Assembly (NCBI GenBank): GCA_027718005.1
Contig: JALLOP010000087.1
Coordinates: 1-5,496 of the forward strand
From: Patescibacteria group bacterium AH-259-L07
Lineage (GTDB): Bacteria > Patescibacteriota > Patescibacteriia > UBA2591 > UBA6264
Reading direction: 5' to 3'
DNA: 5,496 bases
Below are positions 1 to 5,390 of this stretch, one piece after another. Position numbers and translations under genes: made by a program. Below the pieces are notes generated by a model that ran no database searches, was not told the DNA's origin, and saw nothing but the letters and a program-made list of their open reading frames with translations. Each line of letters opens with the position of its first letter. The stretch's first letter is position 1.

Positions 1-975
1 AGTATAATTTTGTATCCAGTATATTTTTTTATCCTTTTTAAACCATGTTAATTGGCGCCGTGCATAGTGGCGCGTATTTTTTTTAATTTCTTCAATAATT
101 TTTGGAGACGCGGTCCCCAAATCAGTTTTTAGTGGTTCGTTTTTCAAATAAACGGAAAATTCTTGGTAGCAAATGGTATTTGCAAGGACAAGATTATTTG
201 GATATTTTTGATATAGATTTTTTACTTCTTGTACTAACCCCTTGTCCACCATAGAATCAACGCGTTTATCAATTTTTTTATAGAGCTTTTCTCGGTCTGT
301 ATAAATACCAATTTGTAAGGTATTAAATAATGGCTTTCCTTTTTTTCGAAGTTGGGAGAATGGTTTTTTTGTTTTTATACATACTTCAAGCGCGCGGATG
401 ATTCGCCGGGGATTTTGATATTGTACAAAGTCTTTTGCACCAGGATCAAGCGTAATAAGCTGATTATATGCATGCTCCAGGCCTTTGCGTGTTATCATAC
501 TTTCAAGTTTTTTTCTGAGCTTTGTATCTGGTGGAACGCGAGGGATAGTAAAATTATCCACCAGCGTTTGTATATAGAGCATGGTTCCGCCAACTACGAA
601 AGGATTTTTTTTACGTTTATGTATATCAGATATAATTTTTTGCGCACGCTGCTTAAATTGTGCAACGGTAAATTCTTGACTAAGGCTGACAATATCTATC
701 ATGTAGTGGGGGATATTATCAACCATAAGAAGTTTTTTGGTTTTGCCTCCCACCACTTTCCCCCCACCACTTTTCTTCAGAAAGTGGTGGGGGGAGTCAA
801 AAGTGGTGGGGGGTTTGGCCGTGCCAATATCCATTTCCTTATAAATCGTTCTGCTGTCAGCTGAAATTATTTCACCGTCAAATTTTTTAGCTAATCGAAT
901 ACCTAGTTCAGTTTTACCTGAAGCCGTAGGACCTAAAATTACAATAATTTTTGGTAGCTGTTTATTTTGTGGCAT
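1..975 (-). CDS. miaA: tRNA dimethylallyltransferase MiaA (C-terminus beyond window)
   Basis: MiaA transfers a dimethylallyl group from DMAPP to N6 of adenosine 37 in tRNAs reading U-starting codons, in the cytoplasm. Seen: P-loop GPTASGKT at residues 15-22; ISADSRTIY (37-45), where the family usually has SADSRQ, so Q is replaced by T; MDIGTAKP (48-55); PHYMIDI (89-95); VVGGTMLYIQ with the family's catalytic Thr; NPRRIIRALEV; ICYQEF; and RHYARRQLTWFKK near the end. The 325 visible residues run off the window edge without a stop, so the C-terminus is missing, probably only a few residues. The protein is already longer than the usual ~300 because of about 25 extra residues between GTAKP and PHYMID, and about 7 extra (DLGTASP) before the RQLTWF motif; both coincide with palindromic DNA. 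The ATG at 975 gives the normal distance to the P-loop. There is no clear Shine-Dalgarno; the leader may be only ~14 nt. Identity is very secure. Confidence 0.97.
   Translation of the reverse strand, partial: MPQNKQLPKIIVILGPTASGKTELGIRLAKKFDGEIISADSRTIYKEMDIGTAKPPTTFDSPHHFLKKSGGGKVVGGKTKKLLMVDNIPHYMIDIVSLSQEFTVAQFKQRAQKIISDIHKRKKNPFVVGGTMLYIQTLVDNFTIPRVPPDTKLRKKLESMITRKGLEHAYNQLITLDPGAKDFVQYQNPRRIIRALEVCIKTKKPFSQLRKKGKPLFNTLQIGIYTDREKLYKKIDKRVDSMVDKGLVQEVKNLYQKYPNNLVLANTICYQEFSVYLKNEPLKTDLGTASPKIIEEIKKNTRHYARRQLTWFKKDKKIYWIQNYT
101..121. repeat. 21-bp palindromic element, copy 1 (inside miaA)
   Basis: Imperfect palindrome with TTTGG and CCAAA ends and a GACGCGGTC-like core. On the miaA strand it encodes DLGTASP(K), residues 285-292. 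It matches the element at 1925-1945 at 18 of 21 positions. From memory, E. coli and B. subtilis MiaA have 22 residues between the 'YL' and the 'RQ' motifs, whereas this protein has 29. The seven extra residues equal exactly 21 bp, the size of the element. Confidence 0.75.
747..813. repeat. Nested inverted repeat inserted in frame in miaA
   Basis: The 14-bp unit CCCCCCACCACTTT occurs four times: two head-to-tail copies (the first truncated, 749-759; the second 760-773) and two inverted copies (781-794 and 800-813). The inner pair forms a perfect 14-bp stem with a 7-nt loop (774-780). The outer pair adds at least 11 bp, separated by a 5-nt bulge (795-799) on one side only. It encodes roughly residues 55-76 of MiaA, rich in Pro, Thr, Gly, Lys and Val, at a site where E. 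coli and B. subtilis MiaA (from memory) have only 8-9 residues. The run of G/C contrasts sharply with the AT-rich surroundings. The reading frame is kept through the whole element. Confidence 0.9.
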
Positions 976-995
976 TTGTTTATTCTTGGTGGTAT

Positions 996-1025
996 ATTAT
1001 AATATAGTTATTATAAAAATCCTAA
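996..1025 (-). promoter_or_regulatory. Candidate miaA promoter
   Basis: TATAAT on the minus strand (plus-strand ATTATA, 996-1001) sits 20 nt before the miaA ATG. A poor -35 candidate, TTAGGA (plus 1020-1025), lies 18 bp upstream. The -10 is part of the palindrome TATTATAATA (995-1004), so a TATAAT also reads on the plus strand at 998-1003, with TTGTTT 16 bp upstream of it at 976-981, and could serve prsW. If the minus-strand site is used, the miaA leader would be only about 14 nt. Sequence match only. Confidence 0.35.
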
Positions 1026-1152
1026 ATCCTAAACCCGAAATCCTAAACAAATTCTAATGCCCAAAATCCAAATGACCAAAATATATTTTTTTGAATTTAG
1101 ATATTTGAATTTTGAGATTGCTTAGAGTTTAGAAATTAGAGTTTAGAGTTTT
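1016..1152. repeat. Long AT-rich imperfect inverted repeat between miaA and prsW
   Basis: The left arm (about 1016-1080) is built of degenerate AAATCCTAAA-type units. The right arm (about 1089-1152) is built of GAGTTTAGA/GAATTTAGA-type units, and its reverse complement aligns loosely along the whole left arm, with about 8 nt between them. Within each arm the units also repeat directly (for example CCTAAA at 1021 and again near 1028 and 1042; TTTAGA at 1128 and 1142). It fills most of the 190-bp divergent intergenic region and contains no plausible gene. I recall similar AAATCCTAAA arrays between genes in Parcubacteria but cannot verify this here. It ends directly before the prsW ribosome binding site. 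Confidence 0.75.
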
Positions 1153-1156
1153 AAGC

Positions 1157-1160
1157 GGAG
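1157..1160 (+). promoter_or_regulatory. Ribosome binding site of prsW
   Basis: GGAG five nucleotides before the ATG at 1166, immediately after the AT-rich repeat ends. It supports this start, as the first ~35 residues then form a membrane segment followed by the family's DK..PEP motif. Confidence 0.7.
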
Positions 1161-1165
1161 CGCCT

Positions 1166-1894
1166 ATGGATTTACTCACATATTTAATCAGCGAAATTAC
1201 CTGGGGGAAGTTATTGTTGTACTTACTTTTATCAGGCGGGCCGGCGCTAGCATGGCTTCTTGTTTGTTTGCGATTAGATAAATCTGCGCCTGAGCCTGGC
1301 ATGCAGATTTTAAAGACCTTTGTATGGGGCGTTGTTTTAACCATCCCTCTGATTTATATTGCAGGAGCAGTCACCGGCATGGTTAAGGACTCACCATATA
1401 TTTCAGCATTTGCCGCTATTTTCGTTCTTTCATTTTTAGTAGATGGTTTATTTGAAGAGGGGGGAAAATATATTATTTTGCGATCTCTAGTGTATCCTTC
1501 CGTACATTTTGATGAGCTGCGTGACGGCTTTATTTATGGCATGGTATTAGGTCTTGGGTTTGCGTTTGCAGAAAATGTTTTGTATGGCATTATCAGCGAT
1601 AGTGTTTTAGGAGGCGCGTGGACCGTGATGTTACGGGGAATTACTACTACGTTTTTACATTTTCTTTCAGGCGGAATTATTGGATATTACATTGGGCTGG
1701 TTAAATTCCATTCTCTTAAAAAATCAATTGCATTATATGGGCTTGTACTTGCGGTAATCCTTCACGGATTATATAATACAGTTATTCGATTTGGGTGGTG
1801 GTGGAACCTTTTCCCGTTAATTATTCTTCTTATCGGCGTCTATATTGCTATTTTAATAAGAATTAAAAAGATTGCCCCTCACCCAGAAAAGTAA
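1166..1894 (+). CDS. PrsW-family intramembrane metalloprotease-like protein
   Basis: A 242-residue polytopic membrane protein. PrsW in Bacillus subtilis makes the site-1 cut in the anti-sigma factor RsiW; more distant family members have mostly unknown substrates. Family motifs seen in order: DKSAPEP (38-44), FEEGGKY (96-102, the EExxK motif), DELRDGFIYGMVLGLGFAFAEN (116-137, abbreviated here as D-DG-YG-GFAFAEN), H165 within FLHFLSGG, and LHGLYNT (199-205). The paired Glu, the EN and the two His are the residues expected for the active site. Hydrophobic segments lie near 15-35, 50-72, 78-95, 122-143, 160-178, 187-205 and 212-233. The C-terminus is short and basic (IRIKKIAPHPEK). It stands alone on the plus strand, divergent from miaA and convergent with the giant exported-protein gene, so context does not name a substrate. 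No anti-sigma or sigma gene is in view. The gene symbol is left blank because orthology to B. subtilis prsW is not shown. Confidence 0.9.
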   Translation: MDLLTYLISEITWGKLLLYLLLSGGPALAWLLVCLRLDKSAPEPGMQILKTFVWGVVLTIPLIYIAGAVTGMVKDSPYISAFAAIFVLSFLVDGLFEEGGKYIILRSLVYPSVHFDELRDGFIYGMVLGLGFAFAENVLYGIISDSVLGGAWTVMLRGITTTFLHFLSGGIIGYYIGLVKFHSLKKSIALYGLVLAVILHGLYNTVIRFGWWWNLFPLIILLIGVYIAILIRIKKIAPHPEK

Positions 1895-1985
1895 GGCAAG
1901 GGACAATAAATAATCATATCTATATTTGGAAACTCGGTCTCCAAATTTTTATATTTTTCCTTATGAATCTGGGTGAGGGGTTTTT
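1875..1985 (+). terminator. Long-loop inverted repeat with T-tract after prsW
   Basis: A perfect 12-bp inverted repeat, CCCCTCACCCAG (1875-1886) and CTGGGTGAGGGG (1969-1980), is followed by TTTTTATTAT. The left arm is inside prsW, coding for APHPE just before its stop. The 82-nt loop contains a second hairpin (1925-1945) with its own T-rich tract. The right arm with its T-run looks like a terminator half; whether the distant arm pairs with it is inference. Confidence 0.55.
1925..1958 (+). terminator. 21-bp palindromic element copy 2, followed by T-tracts (likely prsW terminator)
   Basis: Palindrome 1925-1945 (TTTGGA ... TCCAAA) is 18/21 identical to the element inside miaA at 101-121. Here it is followed at once by TTTTTATATTTTT (1946-1958), which gives it the shape of an intrinsic terminator for prsW, 31 nt after its stop. 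One A/C mismatch interrupts the stem. It is both a repeat and a probable terminator. Confidence 0.6.
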
Positions 1986-1986
1986 A

Positions 1987-2031
1987 TTATCTACTAAATA
2001 AATTTTTGATCCTTTCAAAAAGTCCACCAGA
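1987..2031 (-). other. In-frame open tail after the UGA of the giant gene
   Basis: Reading on in the same frame past the UGA (2032-2034) gives SGGLFERIKNLFSR and then a TAA at 1987-1989, just before the 1969-1980 hairpin arm. The tail is amphipathic and basic, and reads like a natural protein end rather than noise. It could be a decayed C-terminus cut off by a point mutation (for example CGA or GGA to TGA), a sequencing error, or stop readthrough. It could also be chance, since 14 open codons are not rare. Confidence 0.35.
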
Positions 2032-5000
2032 TCAGAAAGGGAAGATCGCGGACGGCTCTTTAAACGAAGGTTCTTGTATAGGTTCTTCAAAGATAGGCAC
2101 AGGTTCTTCAATTACTGGTAACGGCTCCGGCTCAATAAAAGGCGTTGGCTCAATAATGGGCTCTGGTTCGAAGATAGGTGTCGGCTCGAAGATGGGCTCT
2201 GGCTCAATGCGGTGAATTGGCTCGGGTTCAGCAGTTGGTGAAGGAGGTGATACTTCTTCTAGCTCTCGTAAGCGCATTTTTTCTAATTCCATAAATTGCC
2301 GTTCTATTCTTATAGGCTCTGTCCTGACAGGCTCTTCAATTTTTTCCTCTTCCCGAAGGCGTTCCTTTTCCTCTAGGCGTTCTTCCTCTAGCCGTTCTTC
2401 CCGGAGGCGCTCTTCATCTCTTAATTGTTCTTCTCTGAGCCGATCGTCTTCTCGTAATTTTTCTCGCACAAAATCTTCACAGCTGTCTACTTTTTCCCAG
2501 CCTTCGGGCACATCACACGGAGTAGGGAATTCGCGGCATTGATTAGTTACTGGATTTTTAGCTGGTGTAATTACCTGAATACAGAGAACTCCTCCTTCTT
2601 TTTCAATTCTAAGACGTTTTTTAATTGTTTCAGGAATATCTTCGCGGATTGTTTTTAAAGGTTCTTCAAAAAACGGCGGTTCTATCTCAATAGGCGGACC
2701 AATCAATCCCGGAGGAAGGACTTCTTCTTCATCCTCGATTGGGGGCAGGGGTTCTAGTTCTGGGAAGGGAGGAGGTTCAGGCACAGACCTTTCTCTGTGT
2801 TCTATTTTTATTTTAAGTCGATCTAATGCTTGTGGTATCATGCCCGGCGGAAGATTTTGTAGTTGGTCTTGGACATGGATTGGTAATTGTTCTATAACTT
2901 CTTCAAATTCACTACGTTCTTCTTCAGGAAAGAATTCTTGTTCGAATCTAAATTCAAACTCTGCTTCTTCCGGCCTTGTTCGTTCTCGAATTATACCTTC
3001 CATAATTCTTCTCTTATCTTTTCTAAAGAGTTCTTTCTCCCGCTCTTCAAACTCTTGATCTTCTTCATCTTCCCTTATTTCTTCCATCATGCGTAACTTT
3101 TTCTCAATAAGTTCTTCCATAAATTCTTCTTGAAGTTCTTCTTCTCCTTCTATCATTTCTTCTTCAAGTTCTCTCATGAATTCTTCTTGAAGTTCCATCA
3201 TTTCTTCCATTTCTTCAAGTCGTTCATGCGCTATTTCAAATTCAAGTTCAGCTTCTCCTATAATTCTAAAGGTATTGCGCAGCTGATGGAGTGCCGCATT
3301 GGCCTGCCCAAAAGCTTTGCCAAATTGTTCTTCGTCAAGCGCTGTTTCTGCATTGTCGATATGAGTGCGAGCACCCTCGAGTAAGGTAAATACAGGAGAG
3401 CGTTGTAAGTCTTCGAAAAGATCCGGGTCTTCAGCCTCGATATCTGCAAGATCTTCTTCAATATCAGTTAATTTTTCAAAGGCACGGTCGATTTTTTGAA
3501 CTGCCATCTCTACATCAATTTCTCTCAACTTTTCTCCCACGCGTTGTTCAAGGCGGCCAAGAATTTCTGGCGCGCGTCTTTCGATTTCAGCTCTAATACC
3601 CTCTTCTCCTGCAATGCGCTGCTCAAAGAAATGGAGGCGGTCAGGATCTTCAATCGCTTCAATTCTTTCACGCAGTCTGTCAGCTTGGTGACGGAACAGC
3701 CCCTCAATGATTTCAGGCGGTGGCGCGAATTCAGATAGAATTTCAAAGTGCTCCGGCGCATCGCCGGCTAATCGTTCAAATATTTCTGCGCGGTGGCGCT
3801 CATCGCGCGCTCCGTCAACATCCCGCTTCATTTCTTCTATTGCTTTTTCTTTCATTTTTTCAAAGAATTCTTTTTTATCTTCAGGAATGACTTTTTCAAT
3901 CTCGGAGAATACTTCAAATTGTTTTACGTCGTGGAATTTTTCAATTTTATTAAAGAATTTATCTTGCTCTTCAGATGTGGTTGCTGCTTCAAAGTCGCGT
4001 CTGAAATTATCCATAGCTTTGTTTTTAATCTCTAAGACTTTATCAATTGTTTCCGGAGCAAGATTATTTTCAAGTTCTTTAATAATGCGCAAATCTTCCA
4101 TTTCACCGCCTTCTAAGTGCTTGAGAAATTCTCTTTTTTGTTCTCCACGTTTGAATTTCTTCATTTTTTGTTCAATTCTCTCAAGTGACCTTTCTCGGGC
4201 GATTTCCATTTCTTCTCTGATAATATCCGGCACTTCTCGGGTGGTGAAGTCACTAAGAATCTCAAGGTGGCGTACTTCATTGCCGCCAACACTCGTAACA
4301 TACTCTTTAAACCGTTTCCGTTTTTCTTCATCAATTTCAGTCATTTTTTCCTGAAGGCGTTTAAGTGCGTTGTCTTGCGCTAGGCGTATCGCATCACGCG
4401 CTGCTTCGGGCACTTTTTCTTCAAGTGCTTTTAAAACCTCAAGGTTTTTAAAGTGCTTGAAATCACTGCCGCGCTGTTTTTCTATGACATTGGTAATTTT
4501 TTCCTGTATTTCTTCGGACGGTGTAACATTGGTAATTGCTTGGGCAAAATGTTTTATGCCGTTTTCTCTGACTTTATTTATTTTTTCAAAGTGTTCAGGA
4601 TCAAGCCGTTTTTCAATTCTGTCAATTAAACGCTGCTGCTTAAAACTGTGATCAATAATTTTATCAGCAAATTTTCTTACTTCTTCTCGTCTTTCTTCAG
4701 GCGCTTGTTGAAGAAGATCAGAGACGCTAGAAAATTCTTTTTCATATCGCTCCAGTGCCTTGGTAACGACTTCTGGCTTGTCTTTTGTTTCAGCAACTAT
4801 TTTTGCCTCAATGATTCGTTCATTAGCAAAGCGCAGTTTGAGTTCAGCTTTTCGTACCGGGTCAAAGGTGAAGGTTGCGCGAAATCCACGCCAGATGTTT
4901 TTTATAGGGTAGTATGGGCTGGTGGGAAGAAGTATGGGTTCATCAACTTCTAGATCTTCAGAGGTAATATTTTCATCTTCAAATACTTCTTCAAGCTCTT

Positions 5001-5373
5001 TTGATGCTGATGGTTCATCAAAAATAAGTTCATCTTCTTTAGAGGCGGGTTGTTCGGCAGAAACATCAACGCTCTCTTCTTCAACTAAAGCCTCTTCTTC
5101 AACTACACTTGTTTCTTCAGCTGTAGTCGCTGGCTCAGCAGGTTCCCCTTCTTCAACAACAGGTTCTGGTTCAGTTAAAATTTCTTCAGTTGTTGTATCA
5201 GCAGCCTCATCAACTAAGGGCTGAGCTTCTACCGTTGCCGTATCTTGGGCTTTAATGTTTAAAAAAGGTGTTGCCACAAGCCCAAGAGCAGCAAGTATGA
5301 TAATAATATATTTTGTCTGTTTCATCCCATTAGAAATTTTAACAGGATGTAAAACATTTTTTTCTTGTTTCAT
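2032..5373 (-). CDS. Giant exported DUF5667-like repeat protein
   Basis: 1113 residues, predicted to be exported and anchored or secreted; function unknown. Order seen: a polar leader (1-16), then MKQTK and a hydrophobic segment (about 22-40) ending near KAQ, a signal peptide or anchor; an acidic Glu/Thr/Val linker (43-150); SPYYPIKNIWRGFRATFTF followed by a KAELKLRFANERIIEA helix (152-190), typical of DUF5667; helices to ~300; tandem ~58-residue units from 305 to ~594; a helical hairpin domain (621-706) with FGKAFGQANAALHQLRNTFRI; a Glu/Met-rich coiled coil (708-800); a Pro-rich stretch (864-905); a segment with the only four cysteines (931, 946, 953, 964); a charged Arg/Glu helix (968-1012); and a tail of EPxP repeats (1049-1103). 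The ATG at 5373 has a good ribosome binding site; an alternative ATG lies at codon 17 (5325). Composition and layout suggest an extended cell-surface or wall-spanning rod. It converges with prsW; no partner gene is visible. Confidence 0.8.
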   Translation of the reverse strand: MKQEKNVLHPVKISNGMKQTKYIIIILAALGLVATPFLNIKAQDTATVEAQPLVDEAADTTTEEILTEPEPVVEEGEPAEPATTAEETSVVEEEALVEEESVDVSAEQPASKEDELIFDEPSASKELEEVFEDENITSEDLEVDEPILLPTSPYYPIKNIWRGFRATFTFDPVRKAELKLRFANERIIEAKIVAETKDKPEVVTKALERYEKEFSSVSDLLQQAPEERREEVRKFADKIIDHSFKQQRLIDRIEKRLDPEHFEKINKVRENGIKHFAQAITNVTPSEEIQEKITNVIEKQRGSDFKHFKNLEVLKALEEKVPEAARDAIRLAQDNALKRLQEKMTEIDEEKRKRFKEYVTSVGGNEVRHLEILSDFTTREVPDIIREEMEIARERSLERIEQKMKKFKRGEQKREFLKHLEGGEMEDLRIIKELENNLAPETIDKVLEIKNKAMDNFRRDFEAATTSEEQDKFFNKIEKFHDVKQFEVFSEIEKVIPEDKKEFFEKMKEKAIEEMKRDVDGARDERHRAEIFERLAGDAPEHFEILSEFAPPPEIIEGLFRHQADRLRERIEAIEDPDRLHFFEQRIAGEEGIRAEIERRAPEILGRLEQRVGEKLREIDVEMAVQKIDRAFEKLTDIEEDLADIEAEDPDLFEDLQRSPVFTLLEGARTHIDNAETALDEEQFGKAFGQANAALHQLRNTFRIIGEAELEFEIAHERLEEMEEMMELQEEFMRELEEEMIEGEEELQEEFMEELIEKKLRMMEEIREDEEDQEFEEREKELFRKDKRRIMEGIIRERTRPEEAEFEFRFEQEFFPEEERSEFEEVIEQLPIHVQDQLQNLPPGMIPQALDRLKIKIEHRERSVPEPPPFPELEPLPPIEDEEEVLPPGLIGPPIEIEPPFFEEPLKTIREDIPETIKKRLRIEKEGGVLCIQVITPAKNPVTNQCREFPTPCDVPEGWEKVDSCEDFVREKLREDDRLREEQLRDEERLREERLEEERLEEKERLREEEKIEEPVRTEPIRIERQFMELEKMRLRELEEVSPPSPTAEPEPIHRIEPEPIFEPTPIFEPEPIIEPTPFIEPEPLPVIEEPVPIFEEPIQEPSFKEPSAIFPF
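2065..2229 (-). repeat. EPxP tandem repeats encoding the protein's proline-rich tail
   Basis: Codes for residues about 1049-1103: repeated EPEPI, EPTPI and EPTPF blocks with a hydrophobic residue at regular spacing. The DNA shows matching degenerate direct repeats (GGCTCTGG, GGCTCGAAGAT, GGCTCAAT). Such Pro/Glu tails are usually extended and often cross or sit in the cell envelope. Copy number is likely to vary by replication slippage. Confidence 0.7.
3122..3195 (-). repeat. Direct repeat in the coiled-coil region
   Basis: A 17-bp sequence, AATTCTTCTTGAAGTTC, occurs at 3122-3138 and again at 3179-3195, 57 bp (19 codons) apart. It codes for the repeated ELQEEF (727-732 and 746-751) within a Glu/Met-rich helix, and points to internal duplication of coiled-coil sequence. 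Confidence 0.65.
3592..4461 (-). repeat. Tandem ~58-residue helical repeats
   Basis: Five degenerate units align by NLEVLKAL (310), HLEILSDF (369), DLRIIKEL (427), QFEVFSEI (485) and HFEILSEF (542): spacings of 59, 58, 58 and 57 residues. Each is followed 9-13 residues later by a conserved proline (322, 382, 440, 497, 553), then a long charged helix with a small-residue plus basic pattern (ALKRLQEKM, SLERIEQKM, AMDNFRRDF, AIEEMKRDV, RLRERIEAI) and a short helix ending in a Gly/Asp turn. A shorter sixth unit may follow near 592-620 (ERRAPEILGRLEQRVGEKL). I do not recognise a named repeat family. Confidence 0.75.
4420..4461. repeat. Internal palindrome at the start of the first 58-residue unit
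   Basis: Two 20-nt arms (4420-4439 and 4442-4461) are complementary at 17 of 20 positions with a 2-nt loop. The mRNA could form a strong hairpin while coding for FKHFKNLEVLKALEE. It sits at the junction between the helical lead-in and the tandem repeats. It may be a decayed palindromic insertion or a coincidence of codon use. Confidence 0.5.
5323..5349. repeat. 27-bp palindrome inside the signal-peptide region of the giant gene
   Basis: CATCC and GGATG ends with a TTA-AAATTT-TAA-like centre. Two of the three mismatched positions could be G-U pairs in RNA. It exactly fills codons 9-17 (HPVKISNGM), so its last three bases are the internal ATG. It is related to the hairpin at 5391-5426 in the leader (ATCCyGTTArAAAT arms). 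Codons 1-3 and 17-19 both read MKQ (ATGAAACA in both), as if the start context had been duplicated around the element. Confidence 0.7.
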
Positions 5374-5379
5374 AATTTT

Positions 5380-5384
5380 ACCTC
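5380..5384 (-). promoter_or_regulatory. Ribosome binding site deciding the start of the giant gene
   Basis: GAGGT on the minus strand, 6 nt before the ATG at 5373. The alternative ATG at codon 17 has only a weak GGG-type sequence next to it, inside the palindrome. This favours the upstream start and therefore a 16-residue polar leader before the hydrophobic segment. Confidence 0.75.
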
Positions 5385-5390
5385 ATTTTT

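Noticed and set aside
747..813. CRISPR-like array
   Set aside because: Units are in inverted pairs with almost no spacers, and they lie inside a coding frame; this is a nested hairpin, not repeats separated by unique spacers.
352..864. Plus-strand ORF of 170 codons opposite miaA
   Set aside because: It lies antisense to a clearly recognisable MiaA with all its motifs, and its product has no recognisable features; its PPTTF/KVVGG stretch is only the other strand of the palindromic insert.
931..1165. tRNA or small RNA gene in the divergent intergenic region
   Set aside because: No cloverleaf with a T-loop GTTC motif is visible; the structure present is a simple long inverted repeat of degenerate units.
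2032..2034. UGA read as glycine (code 25) throughout the genome
   Set aside because: miaA, prsW and the giant gene have many glycine codons of the GGN type and no internal in-frame UGA, which is not expected if UGA were a regular sense codon.
2011..2040. CCTTTC/GAAAGG inverted repeat as terminator of the giant gene
   Set aside because: Only 6 bp of stem with an 18-nt loop and overlapping the stop codon; too weak in AT-rich DNA to call.
3707..4354. Plus-strand Ser-rich ORF of 215 codons opposite the giant gene
   Set aside because: Its Ser/Ile/Phe-rich composition is the mirror of Glu/Lys/Arg codons on the other strand, and it is antisense to a continuous well-supported gene.
4922..5224. Plus-strand Ser/Thr-rich ORF near the 5' end of the giant gene
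   Set aside because: A shadow of the acidic Glu/Thr/Val linker; no ribosome binding site or signal to support it.
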